A stretch of 51,584 nucleotides of DNA, from contig CAZIOU010000009.1 in NCBI GenBank assembly GCA_964540995.1, forward strand, positions 1-51,584, given 5' to 3'. This document shows positions 37,128-45,415 of this stretch, in pieces. Origin of the DNA: JAZDLR01 sp964540995 (GTDB taxonomy: Bacteria > Patescibacteriota > Patescibacteriia > UBA1558 > 2-01-FULL-52-15). How positions within the stretch are numbered: position 1 is the first letter of the stretch; every line of letters begins with the position of its first letter. Below the pieces are notes generated by a model. It had not been told where the DNA came from, did no database searches, and was given only the letters and a program-made list of their open reading frames with translations. The position numbers and the translations under genes were made by a program.

Positions 37128-37159
37128 AAAAAACATCCATGAAGTCTGGATGTTTTTTT
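37128..37159. terminator. Bidirectional terminator
   Basis: AAAAACATCCA-TGAAGTC-TGGATGTTTTTTT between tRNA-Leu (+) and the sensor gene (-). The upstream part (37020-37070) has CPR-type palindromes such as CCTGTCTGCCGCAGGCAGG. Confidence 0.85.
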
Positions 37160-37166
37160 GTTCAAC

Positions 37167-39173
37167 TTATTTAACGGTTATATTGATCGTGCGTTCAGAG
37201 TAATTCCCGGCCAGATCATAGACTCTGACTGTGACAGGATAGGTGCCTTTGCGAGGATAGGAAAGGTAAACAGGGTTGCGAGCTGGTAAAAATAAGCCGG
37301 TTTCGGATTTCAGGTAAAAATTCTTTTCCAATCCGCTAACGTCGTCTTTGGCAGTTACTTCTAGTGGAACTGATTCGCCACGCTTAATGACGGCCGATTT
37401 TACTTTTATAGTTAGATTATAGGGAGGAGTATTATCAACCATAATTTTCTTCATCACGGCTGGAAGGCGGGGATTATTGGCTAGTCGCAGGTGGGCATAG
37501 TAGATCCCATTTTTTGGAACGACAACTGATGTCGAAGTAGCTGTCGTCGAAGAGGCGTAGGCACTATTGAAGGTAGGGCTTTGACCAAAAGATAAGAGAT
37601 AAGTATCGCCTTGGGGATTATTCCACGATAGAGCTACCGTCCTGTCTCGGTACCACTGCTCACTATTGGGATGGGTGAAAGAATATAATAAATTGGACTC
37701 GTCCTGATTGTTGGTTTCTACCACTTCGTAGGAACCATTCGTAACAGTGCGAAGTACGTTGGTTGCGAGTCCGTCATTGGCAAGGACGCGTGAGTTATCA
37801 CTGAAGACAATACTGGTAGTTCCGGATTGGATCGGGCGAAGTACGATATTGGCTATTGTGCCGTTATCTTTATCAAACCCAGGTGTAGGTATGAGACACG
37901 TCAGATGAATTTCACCGGTTTGATTGTCAAAATATTTTTCCAAGAACATTTCCGACCGACAAATTGAAGTTGTAGTGTCTATGTCTTGGACTTGGATTAC
38001 AGTTGGGTCAAAGGTGAGATTAGCATCAATAGCATTGATAGCTTCACCGCCAGAGGAAATCGTAATTGATACTTGTTGCGCGAACTTTTTGTCAAAGACA
38101 GATGAGGTGGGGCTTAGGGCTAACTGACTGTTATACAGTGGATAGGGGGCCAGCGGGAGTATTTGATGTCTGCGACTTACCTGATGAAGGATGATTACAA
38201 ATGATGAGGCGTAGAAAATCACACAAATGACGACAACGGCAGATTGGAAATATCGACCAAATATTTTCTGTCGGCGACGAATTAATAATAATGAGCCAAA
38301 CAATAGGAGTGTCAGCAAGGCCGAGATGAGTGCGACTTCGGTCCCATGATAATGGGGCGCGAAGACTATAATCTTGGCGCCATTAAATCTAGCATCAGGT
38401 AGATTGGCAGTGCGGGCCAAATAATAGTGGTCATTAATCTTAATATGGAATTCTCTAGTCTCGCCCCGTGGGTCAGAAGTCAGCGCCCTATCAGTAAAGT
38501 TCTGGCGGATGATACTTTTTATCGCGGAATCTTGGAAGCTATCGCCAATAATACCGGCCTTGTCATTGTAAAAGGCTATTTCGGTATCATGAGGTAGATA
38601 GGTATCGCGAAATGTTCGAGCAAAATTATCATCTAGTTCTTGTCCAGCGAAGACTGCGCCGATGAGGGTTTGGTCTCTAAACATCGGTATACCGGTCAGG
38701 ATACGGGTGTCGTGATAGACATTAGTTGTGTAAGCACTAATTGAAGCTCCTTGACTTACAATCCGGCCCCAAGGAGTTGATAGGAATATATTGTCGCCTC
38801 GCCTCGTCAAATTTGCTGCCCGTGCTAGGATTGTCCCGTCAGCGTTGACAATTTGAAGGACGTTGATATTTTTCTGTTTCGTGATGGTATTGATGAAAGT
38901 CACTAAACTGTAAGGATCTTCAGAGGTAATAATCTTAGCTAAATCATTTTCTTGTACTATGCCCTTGGTGACCTCTTCATTGTTGGCGATACTTTGATTT
39001 AAACCGAGCTGGGCGCGTGACATTAATTTAGCAACCTGTTGCTCATACAAGGGAGTTGTGAGGCGATACAGTTGGGGAATTGACCAAAACGATAAACCAA
39101 AGCAAATAATTAACCCTAAAATAAGCAGCAGATCGACTTGGGGGAATTTAAATTTTTTTAGTTTCTTTTTCAT
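37167..39173 (-). CDS. Membrane sensor-like protein with Cache, cohesin-like and Ig-like regions, 668 aa
   Basis: ATG 39173 precedes MKKKLKKFKFPQVDLLLILG (TM1, about residues 12-32). An extracellular region of about 250 residues looks like a double Cache sensor (ADGTILARAANLTRRGDNIF, TPWGRIVSQGASISAY, IGAVFAGQELDDNFARTF). Two more helices follow (about 280-345). Then comes a cohesin-like domain (FAQQVSITISSGGEAINAID, LTFDPTVIQVQDIDT), a FnIII/Ig-like stretch and a final Ig-like domain (DNTPPYNLTIKVKS). No kinase or methyl-accepting domain is seen, so it is a ligand-binding surface protein rather than a standard two-component sensor. Confidence 0.75.
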   Translation of the reverse strand: MKKKLKKFKFPQVDLLLILGLIICFGLSFWSIPQLYRLTTPLYEQQVAKLMSRAQLGLNQSIANNEEVTKGIVQENDLAKIITSEDPYSLVTFINTITKQKNINVLQIVNADGTILARAANLTRRGDNIFLSTPWGRIVSQGASISAYTTNVYHDTRILTGIPMFRDQTLIGAVFAGQELDDNFARTFRDTYLPHDTEIAFYNDKAGIIGDSFQDSAIKSIIRQNFTDRALTSDPRGETREFHIKINDHYYLARTANLPDARFNGAKIIVFAPHYHGTEVALISALLTLLLFGSLLLIRRRQKIFGRYFQSAVVVICVIFYASSFVIILHQVSRRHQILPLAPYPLYNSQLALSPTSSVFDKKFAQQVSITISSGGEAINAIDANLTFDPTVIQVQDIDTTTSICRSEMFLEKYFDNQTGEIHLTCLIPTPGFDKDNGTIANIVLRPIQSGTTSIVFSDNSRVLANDGLATNVLRTVTNGSYEVVETNNQDESNLLYSFTHPNSEQWYRDRTVALSWNNPQGDTYLLSFGQSPTFNSAYASSTTATSTSVVVPKNGIYYAHLRLANNPRLPAVMKKIMVDNTPPYNLTIKVKSAVIKRGESVPLEVTAKDDVSGLEKNFYLKSETGLFLPARNPVYLSYPRKGTYPVTVRVYDLAGNYSERTINITVK

Positions 39174-39224
39174 CGTTCTTGTTGTCACCTTATGATATAT
39201 AGTATAGCCCATTTATATCGGTGA

Positions 39225-39233
39225 TGCTATACT
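39225..39233 (+). promoter_or_regulatory. Extended -10 promoter
   Basis: TGCTATACT, 24 bp before ATG 39258, no -35 match. Confidence 0.55.
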
Positions 39234-39257
39234 GAATACATTATTAACCTACCTACA

Positions 39258-39929
39258 ATGGATATAAATATCGTCATTTTGGTCGCGTTGGTATTAGCCA
39301 ACTTTTGTGCCGTAATAGCGCTATCACGCATGGGTAAATTATGGAGTATATTTCTCCTGCCCTTGCTCTTGATCTTGGGTGGAATCTTCTCTGCTAAGTG
39401 GTTGCTTTTCGCGGGAATCAACATAAATGTGGGTAATGTCTTCTACGCTACTACGTTCATCGTTCTGCATATTTTGATCGAGCAAGGAAAGAAGAAAGAA
39501 GCCATTCGAGCTATTTGGGCCAGTGCGGGATTATTTGCTTATTTTGGTGTTGTTACTTATTTAGCCATTAAATTGAGTCCGGTCGCAGCAGGTGCCATAT
39601 CGAATGATGCGCTGCGAGTAGTATTTTCGACGACCATACGAGGAACGATGGCGAGTATTTTTGCTTTTATTTTGGCGCAATACTCTAATGTCTGGATATA
39701 TGAAGCTTTGATGCGTCGTCATCGTGGTCGTCTGATGTTGGTACGATCGTCTGTTGCCATCATAGCTGGTCAGTTCATCGATAGTATTCTGTTCTTCTCT
39801 GTTGCCTTCTATGAAGTTTTACCATTAGAAACACTCTTGTGGGCTGCTCTGACTGGCTTCGCAGTTAAGTCAATTATCGGCTTGGTCGGCTCGCCGCTAT
39901 TATATGTTGAGCGGAAATTAAGAGCTTAG
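39258..39929 (+). CDS. VUT/YhhQ-family transporter (queuosine-precursor type), 223 aa
   Basis: Six or seven membrane helices. Family features include SAKWLLFAGININVGNVFYA near TM3 and the late motif IAGQFIDSILFFSVAFYEVL, like the GQxxDSxxF signature of YhhQ. These proteins import queuosine precursors or act as vitamin-uptake components; queuine salvage would suit a reduced genome. No tgt or queA is in view, so the substrate is inferred. A terminator follows. Confidence 0.82.
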   Translation: MDINIVILVALVLANFCAVIALSRMGKLWSIFLLPLLLILGGIFSAKWLLFAGININVGNVFYATTFIVLHILIEQGKKKEAIRAIWASAGLFAYFGVVTYLAIKLSPVAAGAISNDALRVVFSTTIRGTMASIFAFILAQYSNVWIYEALMRRHRGRLMLVRSSVAIIAGQFIDSILFFSVAFYEVLPLETLLWAALTGFAVKSIIGLVGSPLLYVERKLRA

Positions 39930-39947
39930 AAAATTTTTTACTAATTC

Positions 39948-39977
39948 AAAAAACACTAGCTTGCGCTAATGTTTTTT
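39948..39977. terminator. Terminator, transporter / tRNA-Asn
   Basis: AAAAACACTAGC-TTG-CGCTAATGTTTTT, flanked by A- and T-runs, usable from both strands. Confidence 0.75.
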
Positions 39978-39980
39978 GTT

Positions 39981-40055
39981 TGGCTCCGGGAGAGGGATTC
40001 GAACCCACGACCCGCTGATTAACAGTCAGCTGCTCTACCGCTGAGCTATCCCGGA
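39981..40055 (-). tRNA. tRNA-Asn (anticodon GUU)
   Basis: Acceptor TCCGGGA/TCCCGGA, discriminator G, encoded CCA, anticodon loop CTGTTAA, T-loop TTCGAAT. Confidence 0.96.
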
Positions 40056-40076
40056 ATATGTAATTGTCGAAAAATT

Positions 40077-40199
40077 TTGGTCGGGGTGACCCGATTAGCA
40101 CGTCTCGCCAAAGGCGAAGCCGAGGTGGAAACGGGCGACCTTCCGCCATAGGCGGATAAACATGCACCCCAGGCGTGCGCTATCAAAATGCGTAGTTTC
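40077..40199 (-). pseudogene. Decayed tRNA-Pro copy interrupted by palindromes
   Basis: On the minus strand, TAGCGCACGCC and TGGGGTGCATG match the D- and anticodon-arm regions of tRNA-Pro at 40200-40276, and CCCCGACCA at the end matches its acceptor plus CCA. Between them sit two palindromes (TCCGCC-TAT-GGCGGA and TCGCC-TTT-GGCGA). It looks like a tRNA copy split by repeat insertions. Confidence 0.5.
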
Positions 40200-40276
40200 T
40201 GGTCGGGGATACCGGACTTGAACCGGTGGCCTCATGCACCCCATGCATGCGCGCTAGCCAACTGCGCCAATCCCCG
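40200..40276 (-). tRNA. tRNA-Pro (anticodon GGG)
   Basis: Acceptor CGGGGAT/ATCCCCG, encoded CCA, anticodon stem CATGC/GCATG around ATGGGGT, T-arm ACCGGTTCAAGTCCGGT. Complete copy bordering the 100-N gap. Confidence 0.93.
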
Positions 40277-40376
40277 NNNNNNNNNNNNNNNNNNNNNNNN
40301 NNNNNNNNNNNNNNNNNNNNNNNNNNNNNNNNNNNNNNNNNNNNNNNNNNNNNNNNNNNNNNNNNNNNNNNNNNNN
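40277..40376. other. Assembly gap (100 N)
   Basis: Exactly 100 N, a conventional unknown-size gap, flanked by identical tRNA-Pro sequence on both sides. Confidence 0.99.
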
Positions 40377-40431
40377 ACCGGTGGCCTCATGCACCCCATG
40401 CATGCGCGCTAGCCAACTGCGCCAATCCCCG
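40377..40431 (-). tRNA. tRNA-Pro, second copy, 3' part lost in the gap
   Basis: Its 55 bases are identical to the 5' part of the complete tRNA-Pro. It may be a true tandem copy, or the same contig end counted twice by the scaffolder. Confidence 0.6.
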
Positions 40432-40625
40432 GTCAGAAACTACCCACACTGTGTAGCCTCAGCCATAGGCTGATTAGCCTCTGGCTGAAACAGCGCCACA
40501 CCCCGTCGACCAGAGGCCGACTTCTTAGTCTAGCACTCTAAAGTTTACGTCATAAACTGTCCATCGCTAATATCAGCTTTTGGCGGAAAACGCGCCCAAT
40601 CCGATGCGCCAGCTTTCAGGGTTGC
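40432..40625. repeat. Palindrome-rich tRNA-Pro leader region
   Basis: Between the tRNA-Pro promoter and its 5' end. Contains CAGCCATAGGCTG, CAGCC/GGCTG and GGCCAGAGG-type strings, and GCGCCCAATCC, which resembles the tRNA 5' end in reverse. No ORF. Confidence 0.45.
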
Positions 40626-40654
40626 AGTGTACAAGAATTAGATATTTTCGTCAA
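40626..40654 (-). promoter_or_regulatory. Promoter of tRNA-Pro and tRNA-Asn
   Basis: Minus strand TTGACG (40649-40654), 17-bp spacer, TACACT (40626-40631). From here to 40837 I find no clear typA promoter or other feature. Confidence 0.6.
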
Positions 40655-40837
40655 TTATTTGGCTTCAAGTCGAAAGAATGATCACAAATAGGCAGTATAC
40701 TGTAAAAAGAAAGCTTTCTTATACGGAGCCCCCTAGACAGAAAAGTTTTTTTCAGGTATATTAATTCACGCTATTTTCTCGTGCCTTAGCTATTATATGG
40801 GCCGTCTGGCTCATTTTAAATTGATTGTTATTCACCT

Positions 40838-42637
40838 ATGTCAGAAAAACTTCGTAACATTGCCATCATAGCTCACGTTGATCACGGTAAAACTACCTTA
40901 GTCGACGCTCTTTTACGTCAGTCCGAAAAGTTTACCACCAAAGTACAAGACGACTTGATTATGGATTCCAATGAATTGGAACGAGAGCGCGGTATTACTA
41001 TTTTTTCCAAAAACGCAGCCGTAGCCTACAAAGGTTACAAAATTAATATCGTCGACACCCCTGGCCATGCTGATTTCGGGGGAGAGGTAGAGCGCATTAT
41101 GAGTCTCGTTGACGGTGTCTTATTGTTAGTCGATGCTAAGGATGGACCGATGCCGCAGACCAAATTTGTCTTGAGCAAAGCTCTACAAGCTGGTCATAAA
41201 GTTATCGTGGTCATTAATAAGATTGATTTGCCCGAAGCACGCACACAATGGGTACTCAATCAAACCTTTGATTTATTCGTTGAACTTGGTGCCAATGATG
41301 AACAAGTAGAATTCCCAGTTATCTATGCTTCCGCTGTGGCTGGTAAAGCTGGCAAAGAATCAGACTTGTCTGTCATGACCGATGTTGAGCCAGTTTTTGA
41401 TGCGGTGATTGAGTATATTCCCTCACCTACCATTGGTACTGATCCGATGCAAATGCTGGTGGTAAATATTGCTTATGATAATTTTAAAGGGCAGATCGCT
41501 ATCGGGCGCTTATTAAGCGGTACTTTGAAGCAGGGCCAATCAGTTGCTCTCTTAAAACCAGATGGATCTAAGATTAATCAGAAGGTTTCGGCCGTCATGG
41601 TCTTCGATGGATTGGCTCGCAAAGAAATCACCGAAGTGGAGGCGGGCGATGTTATCGCTGTCGCCGGTATCGAGAATATTCGTATCGGAGACACGATTGC
41701 TGACGCTGTCGAGCCTCGTCCATTACCACCGATTACCATCGAAGAGCCGACGGTCAAGATGAATTTTGCCGTCAATAACTCACCTTTCTATGGACAGGAG
41801 GGCACCTTCCAGACAGCTCGTCATCTCAAAGAGCGTTTGATGAAGGAATTGTTAAATGATGTCGCCTTACGTGTCGAACCTTCAGAAGGCACTGACTCGG
41901 CTTTCACAGTCTCTGGCCGGGGAGAATTGCATTTATCAATCTTGATCGAGAAGATGCGTCGCGAGGGTTTTGAATTCCAAGTATCTAAACCCCAAGTTAT
42001 TTTCAAAGAAGAAGGTGATAAGAAGCTAGAGCCATTTGAAGAAGTCTTTATTGAAGCACCGGAGAGCGCAAGTGGTACGGTGATCGAGAAGATGAGTAAA
42101 CGCAAAGGCTTGATGAAGAATATGAAAATTGATCGAGGACAGGCTCATTTGCACTTCGTCGTACCAACCCGCGGTTTGATCGGCTATCGTTCTGAATTCC
42201 TGACCGATACCAAAGGACAAGGCATTATTAATACCTTATTCCACGGCTATGAAGCTTACGGTGGCGATTTGGATTCATTCAATCGCGGATCGTTGATTGC
42301 CTTTGAAACTGGTACCAGCAACCTCTACGGTTTGCTCAATGCTCAAGAGCGTGGCCAACTCTTCATCGGACCAGGAGTCAAAGTCTACGAAGGTATGATC
42401 GTCGGTAAGAATTCGCGAGCAGAGGATCTAGAGGTCAATATTTGTAAGACCAAGCAATTATCCAACATGCGCTCTAAGGGTGACGGTAAAGCTGATCATT
42501 TCGATACGCCAGTCAGTATGAGCTTAGAAGAAGCCATTGAATATATCGGCGAAGATGAGTTGCTCGAAGTAACTCCCAAGAGTCTTCGTCTGCGCAAGAC
42601 TATTCTCAACTCTCTACAACGCAAACGCAGCTCCTAA
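40838..42637 (+). CDS. typA: Translational GTPase TypA/BipA, 599 aa
   Basis: Ribosome-binding GTPase of the EF-G family, involved in ribosome assembly and stress growth. G1 AHVDHGKTT, effector ERERGITIFSKN, G3 DTPGHADFGGEVERI, G4 NKIDLPEA. Domain V and the TypA-specific C-terminal domain are present (FETGTSNLYGLLNAQERGQL; ending LRLRKTILNS). Normal length; no SD. Confidence 0.98.
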   Translation: MSEKLRNIAIIAHVDHGKTTLVDALLRQSEKFTTKVQDDLIMDSNELERERGITIFSKNAAVAYKGYKINIVDTPGHADFGGEVERIMSLVDGVLLLVDAKDGPMPQTKFVLSKALQAGHKVIVVINKIDLPEARTQWVLNQTFDLFVELGANDEQVEFPVIYASAVAGKAGKESDLSVMTDVEPVFDAVIEYIPSPTIGTDPMQMLVVNIAYDNFKGQIAIGRLLSGTLKQGQSVALLKPDGSKINQKVSAVMVFDGLARKEITEVEAGDVIAVAGIENIRIGDTIADAVEPRPLPPITIEEPTVKMNFAVNNSPFYGQEGTFQTARHLKERLMKELLNDVALRVEPSEGTDSAFTVSGRGELHLSILIEKMRREGFEFQVSKPQVIFKEEGDKKLEPFEEVFIEAPESASGTVIEKMSKRKGLMKNMKIDRGQAHLHFVVPTRGLIGYRSEFLTDTKGQGIINTLFHGYEAYGGDLDSFNRGSLIAFETGTSNLYGLLNAQERGQLFIGPGVKVYEGMIVGKNSRAEDLEVNICKTKQLSNMRSKGDGKADHFDTPVSMSLEEAIEYIGEDELLEVTPKSLRLRKTILNSLQRKRSS

Positions 42638-42654
42638 AGTTAAATTGATAACAG

Positions 42655-42687
42655 AAAACCACCTCTCCCAATAGGAGAGGTGGTTTT
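42655..42687. terminator. Bidirectional terminator typA / tatA
   Basis: AAAACCACCTCTCC-CAATA-GGAGAGGTGGTTTT, strong stem between convergent genes. Confidence 0.92.
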
Positions 42688-42695
42688 GGTAAGGT

Positions 42696-42866
42696 CTATT
42701 TTTTCTTCGTCAGATCAGTGGTGGTGGCTTCGTCTTTGAAGGCGCCACGGAGATGTCTGACTGAGTCAACGATACTCTTGGCCAATTCGGGGATCTTACG
42801 AGAACCAAATAATAGTACCAGGATGATAGCTATTATTACGAGTTCTTTGGTGCCGAGTCCGAACAT
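42696..42866 (-). CDS. tatA: Twin-arginine translocase subunit TatA/E, 56 aa
   Basis: Pore-forming Tat subunit, short enough to be missed by gene callers. MFGLGTKELVIIAIILVLLF is the single membrane helix, followed by the conserved FGSRKIP hinge and the amphipathic helix ELAKSIVDSVRHLRGAF, with a short charged tail ending TKKK. All TatA hallmarks are present. It lies 6.9 kb from tatC, with the Tat-signal surface proteins between them. Confidence 0.95.
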   Translation of the reverse strand: MFGLGTKELVIIAIILVLLFGSRKIPELAKSIVDSVRHLRGAFKDEATTTDLTKKK

Positions 42867-43056
42867 ACTTTGTATAGTTAGGTTGTTAATTACTGACTAA
42901 GCATAGCATTTTGAGTTGATGAGGTAAAGATATACCTATGTGGGCGCAGTCACAGATATAATTCTATACTGGCAGGAGGAGAAAAAATATGTTGTAATAA
43001 TGAGGAAATCTAATTGCGAAAAAAATGATTTCTTTGGACTTTTGTAGACTGGCTTG

Positions 43057-43085
43057 TTGTCGTTGCTGGCAAAATAGTATATACT
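43057..43085 (+). promoter_or_regulatory. Promoter of the surface-fibre operon
   Basis: TTGTCG (43057-43062), 17-bp spacer, TATACT (43080-43085). Transcription would start near 43092, 16 nt before ATG 43108. Confidence 0.65.
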
Positions 43086-43107
43086 ATTGAAAGATTTCTT
43101 CGTTTCC

Positions 43108-43911
43108 ATGCTGCCGAAAAAACACTCATTCAAATTACTTTCTGCTCACCAAGTTAAGGTTATTAAGCTTGAACGACGATCAGTCAAGCAGGATGCTTTG
43201 GCCGTTAAACTGGAAGCCGATCAGTCACGACAGGCTGCTATTGATGCTCGCAAGCGAACATTCCTCAAGTTAGCAAGTATTGTCAGCTTGGGCGCTGCCG
43301 GCTCGTTATTACTACCGAAGAAAGCTTCGGCCTTAGTTTTTGGCAGTGCACCGGCTAACAATGTCGTCGGTGTCAAAAACAGCGCTAATACTCGCATTGA
43401 TCCTGCCACCGAAACGACAGTCAATAGTATCAAGACAGCCACTGAAGCCAGTAAGATAGCTACCGATAGTATCAAGACCAATACTGATACACTGGTCACA
43501 AATAGCAACAAATTTACTTTTTCTGGTAGCAGCTTATTGACCACGAGCGCTGACGGCGGCTCTAGTGTCGTAGGACTGAAAGACAGCTTGGATCATCGGA
43601 TTAACCCTGTCAGTGAGGATGCGATTATTTTGCTACGACGACTCGTCAAGCTGATGGAGTCACAGGCTACCGTCGATACAGCCAACCGTCAGAGAGTGAC
43701 GGTTGATGCTTGGGGAACGAGTGTCCTGACCGGTGTCGGTACGAGTACCAGTGTGCCCCGTGTCGTGCTTGCTACCGACTCAACCGTCGGTACGGTTACG
43801 AGTGTAACTAACGTAGTGACCATAGGTTCGTATCCAGCCAATCAAATGTTTGCTGATGTAGCGCACGGTGTTTATGCTAACGCTATTCGGCGTAATTTAG
43901 TTTTCTCATAG
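43108..43911 (+). CDS. Tat-exported fibre-like protein 1, 267 aa
   Basis: Long basic n-region, then a Tat-type signal: RKRTFLK (about residues 41-47), hydrophobic core LASIVSLGAAGSLLL and an AxA-like site (KKASA). The mature part has a coiled, repetitive stretch (SIKTATEASKIATDSIKTNT), a block KDSLDHRINPVSED, a charged helix LVKLMESQATVDTANR and a C-terminus STVGTVTSVTNVVTIGSY like phage virion fibre proteins. Paralogous to the next gene, showing tandem duplication. ATG 43108 follows the promoter by 23 bp. Confidence 0.75.
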   Translation: MLPKKHSFKLLSAHQVKVIKLERRSVKQDALAVKLEADQSRQAAIDARKRTFLKLASIVSLGAAGSLLLPKKASALVFGSAPANNVVGVKNSANTRIDPATETTVNSIKTATEASKIATDSIKTNTDTLVTNSNKFTFSGSSLLTTSADGGSSVVGLKDSLDHRINPVSEDAIILLRRLVKLMESQATVDTANRQRVTVDAWGTSVLTGVGTSTSVPRVVLATDSTVGTVTSVTNVVTIGSYPANQMFADVAHGVYANAIRRNLVFS

Positions 43912-43920
43912 ACCAGAGCC

Positions 43921-45414
43921 ATGCAGCTATTTTCCAAAACATCCTCCAAGCATAAGAAAGTACCTATCAGCCACACTTCACTGGCTGACATCTCTGCTAC
44001 GGCTACCAAAGAAGCCGATCAAAAGAAGCGTAACTTTTTGAAATTAGTCGGTATCCTTGGAGCCGGCGTCGGAGCCGCAACGCTATTTCCGGATAAAGCT
44101 TCGGCTGAGGTACTTGGTGCTACCAGAACTACTGATGTCGTAGGGGTGGAAAATTCTACTGACACCCGCATCGATCCAGCCACTGAAGCTACTGGGTTAA
44201 GTATCAAAACAGCCACTGAAGCCAGTAAGATAGCAACCGACAGTATCAAGACCAACACTGACACGCTCGTTACAAATACCAATAAGTTTACTTTTTCCGG
44301 TGATAGTTTATTGACCACCAGTGCCGGAGGAGGGTCGGATGTGAAGGGATTGAAAGATAGTTTGGATCATCGGATCAATCCAGCTAGTGAAGACTCGATT
44401 ATAATGTTTCGGCGCATGGTCAAGCTGATGGAGTCACAGGCTACGGTTGATACACAGAATCGTCGACGGATTACTATTGACTCTTGGAACACCGATCTTG
44501 GCGGTCTCTATGACACCGGCACAGCTACCGGTGATCAAAGCAGTACCACACTGGGGGATACTACCAAGTCAGCTACCTGGTTAGAAAATCAGTGGGCCTA
44601 CTATGTGGTCAAAATTACTGCCGGCACTGGCATCAATCAAGTTCGTTTCATCACCGGTAATACCTCGACTGTTCTGACGGTAGCTAATCCTTGGACCACT
44701 ACACCTGACGGTACATCAACCTATGGTTTGTATGCGGTAGCATCCTTGATGGAACAGTATGGTTTAGCGACTGGTTCGCAGACGTTACTGACATTAACCG
44801 ATACGACCAAAGTTTGGACTACTAACGCTTGGGCCAATAAAGTGGTGAAAATTACTCACAGTACTGGTGGATCTGAGCAGGTACGTCTCGTCGCTAGTAA
44901 CACAGCCACTGTACTGACTCTGACATCGCAATGGACGCCACAGCTCGATCCAGCTACTGCTATAGACACAGGTACGGCCGCTGATCCTGTGAGCCTGACC
45001 ACCCTGATAGATAATTCTAAATCGTGGACAGTCAATGGCTATGCCAACTACGTAGTCCAGATCACCGGTGGTACTGGCGTGGGTCAAGTACGCTGTGTGC
45101 TTAGTAACACAGCAACTACCCTGACTTTAGAGCAAGCTTGGTCTACCCAATTGGATGCGACCTCAACCTATTCTATCTTTGCTCTACCAGCGCGATCATA
45201 TTCCATCAATAGTGCACCATTAATCATGACGGACGTCGGTACGAGTGTCGGGGCGGCGCGTTTGGTATCAGCTACCAACTCGACAGTAGGCACCGTCACT
45301 AGCATCATGGACATTGGTACGGTCGGCTCATACGCGTCGGCACAAAGGTTTGGAGATGTGTCCCACGAAGTCTATCAGGATGCTCTCCGAACACAATTAA
45401 CTTTTACCCAATAA
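43921..45414 (+). CDS. Tat-exported fibre-like protein 2, 497 aa
   Basis: Tat-type signal KKRNFLK (residues 35-41) with core LVGILGAGVGAATLF and KASA site. Shares the N-terminal coiled block, the KDSLDHRINP block and the C-terminal domain with protein 1. It contains an insert of three copies of a beta module of about 70 residues (consensus TKxWTxNxWANxVVKITxGTG, QVRxIxSNTxTxLTL, ending PDxTSTYxI). The same module is abundant in the next gene. Probably extracellular and fibrous. Confidence 0.75.
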   Translation: MQLFSKTSSKHKKVPISHTSLADISATATKEADQKKRNFLKLVGILGAGVGAATLFPDKASAEVLGATRTTDVVGVENSTDTRIDPATEATGLSIKTATEASKIATDSIKTNTDTLVTNTNKFTFSGDSLLTTSAGGGSDVKGLKDSLDHRINPASEDSIIMFRRMVKLMESQATVDTQNRRRITIDSWNTDLGGLYDTGTATGDQSSTTLGDTTKSATWLENQWAYYVVKITAGTGINQVRFITGNTSTVLTVANPWTTTPDGTSTYGLYAVASLMEQYGLATGSQTLLTLTDTTKVWTTNAWANKVVKITHSTGGSEQVRLVASNTATVLTLTSQWTPQLDPATAIDTGTAADPVSLTTLIDNSKSWTVNGYANYVVQITGGTGVGQVRCVLSNTATTLTLEQAWSTQLDATSTYSIFALPARSYSINSAPLIMTDVGTSVGAARLVSATNSTVGTVTSIMDIGTVGSYASAQRFGDVSHEVYQDALRTQLTFTQ

Positions 45415-45415
45415 T

